This document shows positions 35,201 to 45,108 of a stretch of DNA of 64,000 bases, piece after piece. Position 1 is the stretch's first letter. Every line of letters begins with the position of its first letter. The stretch covers positions 1 to 64,000 of the forward strand of contig BRXU01000076.1 in assembly GCA_030267565.1 (NCBI GenBank), read 5' to 3'. This DNA is from Pleodorina starrii (taxonomy: Eukaryota > Chlorophyta > Chlorophyceae > Chlamydomonadales > Volvocaceae). Both the position numbers and the translations under genes were made by a program. The notes beneath the pieces are model-generated. The model worked only from the letters and a program-made list of their open reading frames with translations, ran no database searches and had not been told where the DNA came from.

Positions 35201-36636
35201 TTGTATTTCGAAAGGAGTGCTTGCAGCTGGTGATCGGGCACCAGGTCGGGTGGCTGTGGTCCTGAAACGGACCCGCCGACTGCAGTCGTTGCCACCTCAG
35301 GTGTTGGTTGTGCTGTCCCGCCAGCGTCGGGGTACTCGTCGGTTTCAGGCCGTACGAGCATCAAGAACGCGTCCGCGCCCTTGCGGATCGACTTGGCTGC
35401 TTGTTTCGCAGTCAGAAGGTCGACCGACGTCGCTGCAAACAGGGTGGCGGTGACCCAATTCATGAGTCGTGCCGGCTCCGAGAGCCCCTGTGCGTATTTA
35501 GGCCGCAACACGATTGACCTGCTGCCTTTGACCAAGGTGAGGGTATCCGTGTTCCAACACATGCGAGCCTTGCGACGTTTCAACCAATCCGTGCCGAGAA
35601 TGATACCGGCGGGGCCGATACCATCCTTCATGACCAACAGGCGAACTGAGTCCCTGAAGGCGCCGATTTTGATGGGAATGTTGATTTCCCCGAGAAGCGG
35701 ATGTGGCTTCCCGTCGGCGAGGCGAACGGAGGTTGTGTTGGACGGTTGTGCTGTGATCCCTAGAGCGGAAATGAACACCTTGGGAACAAACCCGTCAGCG
35801 GTGCCTTTCGTGTTGGCGCCGCTATCCACTAGTACGGTCGCCGGCTTCGAGGAAGCGAGGCAGTCGAACGTCATGGAGTGCGTAGTGTCACTGCCGTCGA
35901 AGGACTGAAGTGACGCCACGGTTGCTGGAGAATCGTACCACAGCTGTACGGGGTAAGGGGTTGGGGGCATAGGAAGGCGCCCAACACCACCTTTGCCGTT
36001 TGCTGATACTAGCAACTGAGTACCAGCTTGCAGTTCTTCAACGAGCTTGTAGCGAAGCTGTTGAAAGTAGCGCGTCAAGTGTGGGAACTTGGGGACCACG
36101 AACAGTGCACACGTGTGCTGTGGGTCCTGGCGCTTGCAACGTTCGTAGTGCTGCTGATAGGAACGCACGTTTTGGGGTGCTACACAGCACCAGAGGGCTT
36201 CACCAGCGACATTTTGCAAGTAAAACGTTTCTGGTGTGGCAAAGCGTGAGCACAGAGCATTCGTGCCGTGGGGATTACATGCGGCGTCGTACGAAAATAC
36301 GACACCCAGCAAGGTCTGCAGTCTGATGAAAATGGACGGAGCCACCATGCGATCAGGTGCGTTCAGTAAAAACGACGACGACCTGGCAGCCTTCTCAGTC
36401 ACACTAACACCATTCCGCTGGACAGCCGCGATGGCTGGGCCTGACTCACCAACAGCAGGCATTTCTGCCGCTGCTACGTTGGAATCGTCCGGAATCTCCG
36501 AGGCAGGTCCAGAGGCAAGTGCCGAAACAAGGACACCATGAATTGCCTCAGCTGTCCACCCATGGCCGCTATGACATGCGAAAAGGTTAGGCTCTTGCGG
36601 CATTGCAGCCGCGCCCTCAGCCCACGCGCCAACCAC
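32281..36636 (-). CDS. pol: Chromovirus Pol: protease, reverse transcriptase, RNase H, integrase, chromodomain
   Basis: The frame continues directly from gag after one TAG codon and encodes about 1451 residues. Counting from the codon after TAG: aspartic protease with DSGA at 271-274 and ILGTDWL at 346-352; reverse transcriptase about 520-720 with active-site YLDD at 665-668; RNase H about 805-930 with acidic residues in VWSDAS, TDQEALG and VVTDHQP; integrase with zinc-binding HHCC (from His1012 to CPQC near 1050) and catalytic Asp in VTLDLI and VSDRGSQF and Glu in GQTERMN; chromodomain about 1372-1430 with FLVKWEGYGPEHNSWEP. The first codon after TAG is GTG, not ATG, so Pol is probably made as a Gag-Pol fusion. 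The chromodomain is known in this clade to steer integration toward marked chromatin. Confidence 0.97.
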   Translation of the reverse strand: MVGAWAEGAAAMPQEPNLFACHSGHGWTAEAIHGVLVSALASGPASEIPDDSNVAAAEMPAVGESGPAIAAVQRNGVSVTEKAARSSSFLLNAPDRMVAPSIFIRLQTLLGVVFSYDAACNPHGTNALCSRFATPETFYLQNVAGEALWCCVAPQNVRSYQQHYERCKRQDPQHTCALFVVPKFPHLTRYFQQLRYKLVEELQAGTQLLVSANGKGGVGRLPMPPTPYPVQLWYDSPATVASLQSFDGSDTTHSMTFDCLASSKPATVLVDSGANTKGTADGFVPKVFISALGITAQPSNTTSVRLADGKPHPLLGEINIPIKIGAFRDSVRLLVMKDGIGPAGIILGTDWLKRRKARMCWNTDTLTLVKGSRSIVLRPKYAQGLSEPARLMNWVTATLFAATSVDLLTAKQAAKSIRKGADAFLMLVRPETDEYPDAGGTAQPTPEVATTAVGGSVSGPQPPDLVPDHQLQALLSKYKDVFAEITGIREQDEGVEHTIPLVPGANPPAKRAYRLSPDERAECKRQIADLLQKGFIEPSNSPFGAPVFFVRKRDPDSPTGFKLRMVLDYRELNKITVKRRYPMPNIQELFDQLSGARIFSSIDLQSGYHQLRITKEDIPKTSFITPEGQFAFKVLCFGLTNAPATFQATMNAMFREHLGKFVLVYLDDLLVFSKTPEEHVVHLQTVLTILQKQGFKAKLTKCAFNKPELKFLGHIVGRDGLKVDESKIQVIRDWPTPTNLKQLRSFLGLANYFRRFVQGYSSLVAPLTAITSEKRAWHWCDDCQTAFDGVKRALINAPVLALPDLNKPFEVWSDASIYGTGAVLLQDNRAIAYLSHRFTPAERNYTTTDQEALGVIHALQEWRCYLEGAPDVTVVTDHQPLTYLDSLKANGLLSRRQARWISFLQDQKIHWSYKPGRINVADPLSRIYEGAPEMSTADMSQPLGQPMVALLSRSAISTDIRKRISAGYRYDSWFRNKTNVKWLQKVNGLYYRGDQVVVPNVDALRRLLIAEHHDGAASGHGGPERTQEALKRVYWWPRLDADVSQYVNRCPQCQRNKASTTKPRGLLQPLPVPKRVWGSVTLDLITQPPTTTSGYDAIVVFVDRLSKMTHFAPTHTTVDAEGVAHLYIQNVFRHHGLPDDIVSDRGSQFAGKFWAEIQRLLGTKVRLSTAYHPQTDGQTERMNRLLEETLRHYVNPKQDDWDQHLPLIEFAINNSMNKSIGTAPFKLWTPHTPREPGNISVLGSKVPQAASFAKDMSERLQRARAALQKAQDRQKNAADKSRQDATFTVGDSVLLSTKNIALKGPGVKKLYPKFIGPFTVEATVGKVAYRLTLPPGYKIHPVFHISLLKPYRSSGVYQPPPPQFIDDGGNAYWTVQAIIDHRDRKVGNHTVRDFLVKWEGYGPEHNSWEPEKSLREDSLVEELVDQYLDALAVKPPQQIRRSKHTRKQIMR

Positions 36637-36639
36637 CTA
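36637..36639 (-). promoter_or_regulatory. In-frame TAG between gag and pol, candidate readthrough site
   Basis: Gag and Pol share one frame, separated only by TAG in the context CAGTCCAAATAGGTGGTTGG. No frameshift site and no nearby initiating ATG for pol is needed if the stop is read through at low frequency, as in some retroviruses. A recent nonsense mutation in a former Gag-Pol fusion frame is the alternative. Confidence 0.5.
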
Positions 36640-38508
36640 TTTGGACTGGTACTTCTGGAAAACGGCCTGCAACTCCGCCTGCAGCTGGGCGGCGTCCCCC
36701 TTCTTGCGGCCGCCGTGCGCGTCACGCTTCTTGGGCTTTCCGCCGTGGTTGCCGTGCTTGTTGCCGCCCTTGCCCTGGGATGGCCGGTTGTTGCCACCAC
36801 CGCCGCCACCGTTGTTCTTGTGGATGCCACCCTTCACGGACAAGCGGGGCGGATCAGAGTGGGCAGCGTTCAGGTCAGCGGATTTGGTGGTGGTGTACTT
36901 GCTTTCCGCGAGTGCCACCCCCAGAGTGTGCTTGATGAGGGCCTCGACATCAGTCCAAGGTGCACCAGACACTGGCTGGAAATCCACTTTTTTCCTGAGC
37001 GCGGGTTGCAGGCCCATTTTGAACCAAGAAATGCGGTCGTACATGCTCATTTCGCCCACGTGTTGCATCACGAGGCGGTACGAAGCGACATATGCCTGGA
37101 TGGTGCTGGTCTGCTTAACTTCTCCGTTATGCAGGCGCTTGCGTGCGTCTTCCGGTGTGTCACGGTACGGGTGATCCCACTGAATGAGGAAATCGGTGCG
37201 CAACTCTTCGACAGTGGGGTTGCGTCCCTTTGCGCGCCAGTCGCGCATGTACACCATGCACCACTGCTGCGCGTCACCCGCTAGGTGGAAGATGAAGTGT
37301 GTCACCGGGTCGACACCACGCATCACCAAGTACGTCACCAGGACATCGAACCAGGTCCGCACACACGTGATGTGTTTGTCCATGACCCCCGTGAAATGCT
37401 TGAAGGGAATGCGGTCCTCACGTGTGGGGCCCGATGGCGCGGCCGTCCCTGCCGTGGGTGTTGGGATAGGAGGTGGCGGTGGCACCAAGCCCGTGTGTGG
37501 ATGTGGCACCACGCCCTCCTGCCCCGCTGCAAGGGAACCCTGGCCCTGGGTGTGTTCGACTCCTCCCACACTAGGTCGCAGTGGTTCCGGGTTGCTTACC
37601 CCGGCCTGGTTGAGGATGGGCGCCAGGAAGTCTGGCGTCGGTCGGCTGAGCTTCCACTCAGCAATGCCCTCGTACAGGCGCTTCAGCTCAGGCGTCGTCA
37701 GGAGGGGATGACTCCCCTTGGCCAGCTCGTGGTTTATGAACATGGCCGCCGAGTTGGTGAGGCCCGGCGCCTCGAAGCAGCAGACGTACTTCTGTACAAA
37801 AGGCTGGTGCGCCCACGCGTGAAGGTGCTCCTTCAGGGGCTGCTCCCGGTCGGCCGCTGAGGTACCCGCCATTCCGGCGAGACCGGCCGCACCCGCCAGC
37901 GCATCAGCGAAGGTGCGCTGAGTCGGCTGCTGCTGGCCCTCCGGCGTCTTCGTGAAGCGGACGGTGGGCGACTCGCGCCGAGCCGCGTGCTGCACGCCAA
38001 AAGCCGGCAGCTCCTCCTTCTGCACCTGGCCGTCTTCCATTTCCGCGTCGTCCTCATCGGAGCTGGAGCCGGCGTCCTCGGTGGCCGCCCGCTTGGCGCC
38101 GGCTTGCGCTTGCGCTACGACCGCGATTGCGGCAGCCGCAGCATCCGCGGCTTGCTGCCTCACGATGTGGAGTTCCGACTTCGTGTTGTTATGCTCCTCC
38201 TGCAGCTGAGCAAGCTTTTGCTGCATTAGGTTTTGCTGTTGCAGCAACTGCTCAACCTGCTGCTGCGTTATGGGAGGCGTGTTGGACTCCATTTGCTTAG
38301 CAGACAAGGAAGTCTCCAGAGCGTCGACGTGCTCCTGCGCTTCCTCTGCAGTGCTCGGAAGGGAGTCGATGCCAACGGCCGTCGCCGCGTCACGCAGCTG
38401 CGCAGCCGTGAGGCCCTTCGTCTGTGGAGGGGCCACATCATTAAGAACGGCAGTTTGTTGAATGATCTGGCGCCAGAGTTTTTTGAGGTTTGTGCTGATT
38501 TTAGCCAT
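36637..38508 (-). CDS. gag: Chromovirus Gag
   Basis: This 623-aa protein builds the intracellular particle that packages element RNA. The start ATG at 38508 is the first in the open frame, about 475 bp inside the 5' LTR. Residues about 75-140 are Gln-rich and predicted coiled coil (QQVEQLLQQQNLMQQKLAQL). A retrotransposon Gag core lies at about 390-510, with WCMVYMRDW and YRDTPEDARKRLHNGE. The C-terminus is Gly/Lys/Arg-rich (NNGGGGGGNNRPSQGKGGN) and lacks the CCHC zinc knuckle usual in this clade, so RNA binding probably relies on basic residues. The frame ends AAA-TAG-GTG and continues open into pol. Confidence 0.93.
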   Translation of the reverse strand: MAKISTNLKKLWRQIIQQTAVLNDVAPPQTKGLTAAQLRDAATAVGIDSLPSTAEEAQEHVDALETSLSAKQMESNTPPITQQQVEQLLQQQNLMQQKLAQLQEEHNNTKSELHIVRQQAADAAAAAIAVVAQAQAGAKRAATEDAGSSSDEDDAEMEDGQVQKEELPAFGVQHAARRESPTVRFTKTPEGQQQPTQRTFADALAGAAGLAGMAGTSAADREQPLKEHLHAWAHQPFVQKYVCCFEAPGLTNSAAMFINHELAKGSHPLLTTPELKRLYEGIAEWKLSRPTPDFLAPILNQAGVSNPEPLRPSVGGVEHTQGQGSLAAGQEGVVPHPHTGLVPPPPPIPTPTAGTAAPSGPTREDRIPFKHFTGVMDKHITCVRTWFDVLVTYLVMRGVDPVTHFIFHLAGDAQQWCMVYMRDWRAKGRNPTVEELRTDFLIQWDHPYRDTPEDARKRLHNGEVKQTSTIQAYVASYRLVMQHVGEMSMYDRISWFKMGLQPALRKKVDFQPVSGAPWTDVEALIKHTLGVALAESKYTTTKSADLNAAHSDPPRLSVKGGIHKNNGGGGGGNNRPSQGKGGNKHGNHGGKPKKRDAHGGRKKGDAAQLQAELQAVFQKYQSK

Positions 38509-38983
38509 GATGGCCGCGGTCTAGACGACGCGGAAGGTCGAAGCAAGATCGCAAAATCAGACAGATAACAATACTCTATAGCTTTTATGTTAGCTATATG
38601 GCGCGATAAAAGCGACCGTCGCTAGAAGTGCTTTACGAGTCGCTGATGCGGCGGCGAGGAAGCAAAGCTTCTCAGCCAACGTCGCAAAATGCGCCGTTAT
38701 AAAGGCAGCCGTAAATGCGTAGAAGCCGAGGCTTCGTAGCAGGCACCAGGCGCGGCTCACGAAGAGCACAGGCGCAGCTCACAAGGAGCGCAGCCGGGGC
38801 GCAGCTCGTGAAGAGCGCAGCCCAAGGCGCAGCTACTCGGGTAGCAAGCTTCCAAAGGAAGCGTAGCTACAAGTGGCAGGGCCACTTGCCGCCGAAGCGG
38901 GAAGTGAAGCTTCCGCTCGGGGCGCCGCCGAGAGCGCAGCCGATCCTACTACTATGAGTCCTTAGTTAGAACTCGATACCACT
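38509..38983 (-). other. Chromovirus untranslated leader with primer-binding-like site
   Basis: Between the 5' LTR and gag. On the minus strand the LTR end TCTTACA is followed after two bases by TGGTATCGAG (38972-38981), close to the initiator-Met-type primer site TGGTATCAGAG of plant elements but lacking one A. The rest carries short CGCAGCTC and AGCGCAGC-type repeats at 38740-38900 that might form packaging structures. Confidence 0.7.
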
Positions 38984-39337
38984 TGTAAGACTCTACTGGT
39001 CTTCCCAGGATCTTTCTAAGGTAACTCACCGAGGATCGGGTTAGAGTTCGGTTCTTATTATGCGGAAGCGTAGATTGTTTACCGAATAGCGTGTTATAGA
39101 TAAGATACATATCACAGTAGGTGGTATCAACAGATACCGTGTAAGAACATTGAAGAGTAATTCTCTGTCGTCTCCACGTAGAGCGACGCCTTAATGCGTA
39201 CTCCAGATGCGTACCATTCCGCAGTACAACTGCTAACGGAAAGGTAACAGGTACTTTATTGGCTCGTTCCTCCGCCAGGACGTGAGACCAATATAACACT
39301 ATTAAAATAGCGTTAAGTTAGTGCAAGCAAGCTTACA
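38984..39337 (-). repeat. 5' LTR of the chromovirus
   Basis: 354 bp, differing from the other LTR at two positions. It should contain the element's promoter, read leftward. The target duplication CACAC follows at 39338-39342. Confidence 0.95.
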
Positions 39338-39342
39338 CACAC

Positions 39343-41909
39343 CACCCATTCACCCCACAGCCACGGCCTTGGCCTTGAGCTGCTTGCCTTTCACAGCAGC
39401 CTTCCCGTGTTCCCGGCCCCCCTCACCAGTGCAGCAGTCTGCCCACCCGCTCCCCCTGCTGCCCCTCCTCCCCGCCTGCCACGTTCCCTTGCCGGTTGAG
39501 ACGGGCCGGCCCCCGTTGGCTCCACCGCCGTCACCTCCTCTACTCCCCGACCGGTCGTGTCCACCATAGCCCCGGTAGCCCCCTCCCTGCCGGCCCCTAC
39601 AGCAGCGCCCCCACCACCCGCGGCTCGCGGCAAATAAAATATATATTCCTGAGAAGATTTTGCGAGATGCCTTGGAGTTTTTATTGAAACTTTAAAAATT
39701 TGCGAGGGACCCTTTCGAGTTTTGTTTGACACTTTGCGAGGTCCCAAACAGTTAATTATTTATTCGCAAAAAGATTGCGTCGGTACGGTATTCTGAAAGT
39801 CAGCTTTTCGGTGCCAACCATGATACATACTCGCAAGCATTCACTGGCCTGTCTATCACACACTCTATCTGTGCGCTAGCCTATGCCAGAGCATACCTTG
39901 GCTGGGTGGACACGGCATGGAGCATGGATAACCCCATCCACTACTACCCTATTCCTGCTGCCCATGTTATCCCACATGGTGCTGTACATCCGCTACCTCC
40001 CCCACCCGCTGGTCAATTAATCCTTAAAATAGATACACTGTCAGGAATGGAGGACCTGTTCAGTGAAGTAAGCGAGTGAAGCCATTCCCCAACCCTACCC
40101 AGTCGAACTTACCATACTGATGGATGGTTAGCAATGAAACCAAAGAGTTCCTGGTTATTGACCGCCAGCCCCGACTGGTAAACCGTGTCCTGCTTGGCGA
40201 ACGGAGCGGGCGGGGTAGCCTGCAGCCGCCCGCCGGAGATCCGAGCCAGGCGGCCGCTCGCCACACCCAAGGGTGGCACCATCTGCACAGTGTTGTGGTT
40301 GGGGCCGGTGCCGAGAGGTTAAGGATGCGAAGGGAGACGAGACAAGGAAATCTGCAACGGTGTACAGGAGACACATACACCACCTCACACTACCCCGTTC
40401 ACACAAAACCCGCTTCACACCTGGCCAGCGGGGCCGAGCTGTGGAAGACCGGTGGAGAAGCTCAGATTGAGCAGGGGAAATGCTGAGGCGCCAATCGGTC
40501 GAACTGGCGGCATGGCAGGTACAAACCCTGGGGAACCAGACAAAAACAAGCGTAGAGCGGTTAGCACCTGAGCTAGACCCCGACAGAAAACGCCGGCCCC
40601 GAGGACAGCTCATCGGGCTGCAGATGGGAACCGGGACCTCGGCACATAAACAAGGTGCGTAGCGGAGTGGCCAAGACTGTGGATGTGCAACACTCACCGA
40701 AAAGAGAGGCCCTGGAGCACCCGGAACACCTGGGAAGAGGCCGCGAGCGGGGCCAAGCTCGGGGGCGCCAAAGGCCCGAAGTTGGCGCCAAGAGCCTGCA
40801 ACCGAGCACAAAGTAGGGTCGGTCCAGATTGATAAGGTGCCGACCCGGCCCAGCATGGGCTAACGCACCGGCGGCAGGAGTGGCGACGCCCCGACAGAGA
40901 ACCCTGGCCAGCCGCTGGCGGGGAACGGCGACTGCAGCAACACATTAGCGCCGAAGGTCATTAGCAGCCCCGGGGTAAAGCGGTGCCCGATCACCTAAGG
41001 GTGTACCTGTAGCGGAGACAGATGCGGGAAGCAGAAAAGCACCTGCCAAGGCGGGAACGCCAAAAAAGGGAAAACCTGTGGGACCGACAGGCAACCACCA
41101 CCCGGCCGTATGGCCGGATGCGTGAGAGAGAGAGAAACTAGCAGAGTCGGCAGCGGCACGAAACGCAATAGCAGAGACGCGCGCGATCCGATCCAAGCAA
41201 AGGGAGTCGGCCCATCCATGAAATGACATGCGTTACATCCAGGCCAGGCCGCCACCCAGGCCGCCACGCGGGCTGCACCGAACACCGGGTCACACAGACT
41301 CTGAGTAAACGAAGTTAAGGATGTCACGCACCGTTGCTCCGAACACAAGGCTCTGAGCTTATGTGCCAGCTGTGGAGTCCTTGATACGACGGCGGCCCTT
41401 CGCATCCCAACTGGCACCGCCCTCTCCTGGACATCTCTCTAATGGGTGCGCAAGCGGGTGCACAGTATGACTGTCAAACCACCCGCCACGGTGGTTCCCT
41501 ACTGTGAGTAGTGCGACAGCCGCTCCATGGCCGAGTGAAGCGCCACTTCCCTGGCATTTCCTGTTTTCCTCCAAATATGCTCTGTAATACAACGCCAATT
41601 GCGCCATCAAAAACGTCGGGTCAGTGCAAAAGATAAATAACTCATGGCGTCGAGGAAAGGCAGGCAGACGGAAAGGCAGGAAAACCCGATCGAAGGGCCG
41701 CGACCAGCCGCGACCTACAACTCACTAACCACCACAACGCTAGCTCCAAATATATGTGGTTGAGGGCCATCAGCATCGCTGTTAAACTACTACACGATGC
41801 ACACTATCAATCAGTGCAACCTATCCATCAGCAGGGACTCTACATGCCCAGAGGAATGCATGCTGCACGAAGAAGCGAATTATTTCGTCGTCTTATGCTG
41901 TGGCATTAC
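39343..41909. other. Stretch with no recognised gene
   Basis: Open frames exist on both strands (the longest 233 codons on the minus strand, 40155-40856) but overlap each other, are rich in Arg, Pro and Ser, and show no domain. At 39650-39740, GCGAGATGCC, GCGAGGGACC and GCGAGGTCCC form short imperfect repeats. I see no RNA gene here. Confidence 0.35.
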
Positions 41910-43062
41910 AAACAAGGGGTTGGTGTCGGCTTCCTTGAAGCCGGAAAGAGGGCGGGGCCCCGTTCAATCCGTACGGGTTAAGTTGAGTGCGAAGGCGAAA
42001 GTGTGGGCAGTCCTGCTGATATATAGCCAGAGCTTTATCCCCGAAATGCCTGCTTGCGGAGTCGTCAGCAAGGCCTGCCGGCGCCGTGCGAATCACGTCA
42101 TCCCGCCGGGTGCATGAGCGCATGGATCGAAATACGGCATCATTTCCAAAGCGAGCGGCGAGGGCGTCAAGTGTGAGAGTGTCCTGAAAGTCCTGCTGAT
42201 AGACAGCCAGAGCTTTATATCCGAAATGCCTGCGGCTTGAGCAATCCACCCATGTTCAGCATCGCGCTCCGTCTCGGCACTGTGCAACTCTTCCCGCGAG
42301 CGCATTGGCTTAAGTAACATGACAGTAGACGTGGAGTGTATCATTCACATATCACGCAGGCTGACTTGCCAATAGAAGGACAGCGGAACTGTTTGCGAGG
42401 GTCGCGACGACGTGCAGTTACCGACGAGAGTGCACAGGCTTCGCTACCGAGGTATCCACCGTATCGTAGAGCAGGCTTGACAACTTTAACATTAGGACAG
42501 GACTGTAGAAGTCCCCTAGGTTGCCGACTGGACTTGTCGGGCGGCCCGCAGAAGAGCGCCGCCGCATCGTGCGTGCATTGGCGGCTTGCCCCTCATGGTT
42601 TGCTCCTTGCAACCTTTGTAATAGTAATATGCGTCAAGACGATCGGACCGGCTAGCAGAGCTGCTGTGGTGTGGTCGCGGGAAGAATGTTCGCAATGCAA
42701 ACATAGTTGGTTGCTTGCCGAAACGAAGATTCATTTCACGCCGTCATGTCAGAATTCCACTTTAAGGAACGATGAATCTTCTGGAATTAATTATAGGCCG
42801 AGAGGTGTTGGTTTGACCTCGGCCTCGGTCCATGCATGGAGACTGCCAAACTGGTTTGTACTCATGCGATGTTGGGTTCCAATAATAAATTTACCGTGCA
42901 ATAAAGAATGTAATCTTTTACTTATGCAGCCTTTCCGTTGGCCGAAAGTCTGCACTTGTCCAATTACTTCCATCCCAGATCCCAGAACCCAGACACGGAC
43001 ATGGGCAATCCTACAGGGCGGGGCCCCCCTGGGCGCTTCGCGCTGGGGCCCCGCCCAAAAAG
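41909..43062 (-). repeat. Hairpin-ended repeat element, copy A (inverted)
   Basis: This about 1.15-kb element is the reverse complement of copies B and C at roughly 80-90 percent by eye. Its inner end (43016-43057) carries a self-complementary end made of GGGCGGGGCCCC and GGGGCCCCGCCC around an AGCGCGAAGCGCCC loop. Its outer end has CAAGGGGTTGGTGTCGGC and then GGGCGGGGCCCC. Inside, a segment with GTCCTGCTGATA and CAGAGCTTTAT occurs twice (about 42010 and 42190). No transposase is encoded; it looks like a non-autonomous DNA element. Confidence 0.75.
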
Positions 43063-43159
43063 GTGATAAACAACCCACATAAGCTTCAGCTCATCAAACA
43101 TAAGAAGCTGCTCGATATGATCATAATGTAATCTGTAACCTACGAGCGACTTGCTATCT

Positions 43160-44035
43160 GAAGAGATGTTTGCTTACAGTAAAAGCTTACAGTGGGGTAA
43201 CGTACAAAAAAAGGGGATGCAGTGGACGAAGCAGCCGCCGTACGGGCCGCGCGAGGACGTTCCAAGCTTGATCAAGACGTGCTGAGCGCACCCAAAACCT
43301 ACTGAGAAGAGAAGATCATGACGGAAAGTCCGGCACAAAAACTGGCAGTGCGGCGGAGTTAAAATTGTAATTTTCGAAACCTAACCTAACCTAACCTCGC
43401 TATCTGTAAGGATAAAGTCGTAAGATAGTACCTGCACAGAAGGAGTCAGACCTAGGGTTTGTCATCCGCCTGCTGCCCACCTCCGCAAGCGAGTGCCTGC
43501 AATACGGTGCAACCGAGTGCAACCGAAAGCAACCCCCCGAGCCTCGGACCCCTTTCAAAAACATTGGTGCCGCGAGGCCTACACAGCACCATAACTGAAG
43601 CAATTTTTATCAAAAAATTTGTCAGCGCACAAGCAATCTATATGTAAAAGATCAATCCACACACTGCATCCAAGCCTGGCTGGTAGCCGCCCCAGCCCGT
43701 TTAAATGCCATGCCGGCCAAGCAAGCACCGTCCACACCCATGCTTGACCATGTCCGTTCTTCACATGACTCCGCACTTCAGCCCGAGCGTTCAGCATGAC
43801 CAAACGCTCACTTTGCATGGGGTGAGGGCTGGTGAGGGCGGCCTGTCACCCTCAACCGGGCCCACACGCAGCATGTCCTGCCCCCCATCTTTTGGATGTA
43901 TCCCTTTCGCGCATCTGCGTCACCAGGAATACCTTCTTTGTATCAAAAACAATTATGCGCGTTCGGGTCTTTGCTATGGCATGGTGGCGGCGTTTTTGTG
44001 GGTTTGTTTTATTCGGTGATCAGTCGGTGCAGTCG
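43160..44035 (+). repeat. Old dispersed repeat, copy 1
   Basis: This stretch aligns by eye with 53150-53900 through many short blocks in the same order: GAGAAGA..GATCA, GAGCCTCGGACCC versus GAGCCCGGACCC, GCGAGGCCTACACAGCACCATAA versus GTGAGGCCCACACAGGACCATAA, ATCTTTTGGA, GCGCATCTGC and GTTTTTGTGGGTT. The copies are far more diverged than other repeats here. No preserved protein is seen, so the class is unknown. It occupies the spacer between inverted elements A and B. Confidence 0.6.
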
Positions 44036-44104
44036 GTGGATATGCAGCCCGCCGCCGCAGCTGCGCAAGCTCCAATGGGTGGCTAGTGCTAGTTACTAAC
44101 GATA

Positions 44105-45108
44105 TTTTTTGGGCGGGGCCCCAGCGCGAAGCGCCCAGGGGGGCCCCGCCCTCTAGGATTGCCCATGCCCGTGCGTGGGACGTGGGAAGTAATTGGACAA
44201 GTGTAGACTTTCGGCCAATGCAAAGGCTGAAGAAGTAAAAGATTACATTCTTTATTGCACGGTAAATTTATTATAGGAACCCAACATCGCACGAGTAAAA
44301 ACCAGTTTGGCAGTCTCCATGGACCGAGGCCGAGGTCAAACCGACACCTCTCGGCCTATAATTAATTCCAGAAGATTCGTTCATCGTTCCTTAACGTGGA
44401 ATCCTGACATGACGGCGTGAAATGAATCTTCGTTTCGGCAACCAACTATGTTTGCGTTGCAAACATTCTTCCCGCGACCACACCACAGCAGCTCTGATAG
44501 CCGGTCAGATCGTCTTGACGCATATTACTATTATAAAGGTTGCAAGGAGCAAACCATGAGGGGCAAACTGCTGGTTGTTGGACGCCAAGCCGCCGATGCA
44601 CGCACGATGCAGTCGGCAACCTAGGGGACTTCTACAGTCCCGGTCCTAATGTTAAAGTTGTCAAGCCTGCTCTACGATACTGCGAATACCTCGGTAGCGA
44701 AGCCTGTGCACTCTCGCCGGCAAGTGCATGTATGTCGTCGCGGCTCTCGCAAACTAACAGTTCCGCTGTCCTTCTATTGGCAAGTCAGCCTGCGTGATGT
44801 GTAAATGATACACTCCATGATTACTGTCAAGTAACTTCAGCCAATGCGCTGGCCGGAAGTAGAGTTGACGCCCTCGCCGCTCGCTTTGGAAATGATGCCG
44901 TATTCGGTCGATGCGCTCATGCACCCGGCGGGATGACGCGCTTCGCGCGGCGCCGGCAGGCCTTGCTAACGACTCGGCTAGCAGGCATTTCGCGAATAAA
45001 GCTCTGGCTGTCTAGCAGCTGGAATGTCGACACTCTCAAACTTCACGTCCTCGCCGCCCCAGCACTCAACTTAACCCGTACGTATTGAACGGGGCCCCGC
45101 CCTTTTTT
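44105..45108 (+). repeat. Hairpin-ended repeat element, copy B
   Basis: Starts with the hairpin GGGCGGGGCCCC...GGGGCCCCGCCC (44111-44152) and ends GGGGCCCCGCCC at 45102. Internal landmarks shared with A and C include TTTATTGCACGGTAAATTTA, GACCGAGGCCGAGGTCAAAC and GTTGCAAGGAGCAAACCATG. B is shorter than A and C at its 3' part and lacks the CAAGGGG tail. Confidence 0.75.

Larger units (their letters stand above)
31350..39337 (-). mobile_element. Complete Ty3/Gypsy chromovirus LTR retrotransposon (7988 bp)
   Basis: Two 354-bp LTRs with TG...CA ends enclose gag and pol on the minus strand. The 5-bp target duplication CACAC stands at 31345-31349 and 39338-39342. The LTRs differ at two positions by eye, near 31364/38998 (A/G) and 31687/39321 (C/A), about 99.4 percent identity, so insertion was recent. 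A primer-binding-like site, a polypurine tract, intact reading frames and a C-terminal integrase chromodomain complete the element. It is probably still, or was until recently, able to move. Confidence 0.97.

Noticed and set aside
40655..40690. tRNA-Leu-like A-box TAGCGGAGTGGCCAAG
   Set aside because: No matching T-arm or acceptor stem follows within tRNA distance.
40155..40856. 233-codon minus-strand frame
   Set aside because: Compositionally biased, overlapped by equally long frames on the plus strand, no start context, splice support or domain.
43379..43398. Short CCTAA repeats resembling the insect-type telomere
   Set aside because: Only about three units, not the algal octamer, inside an old dispersed repeat; likely chance.
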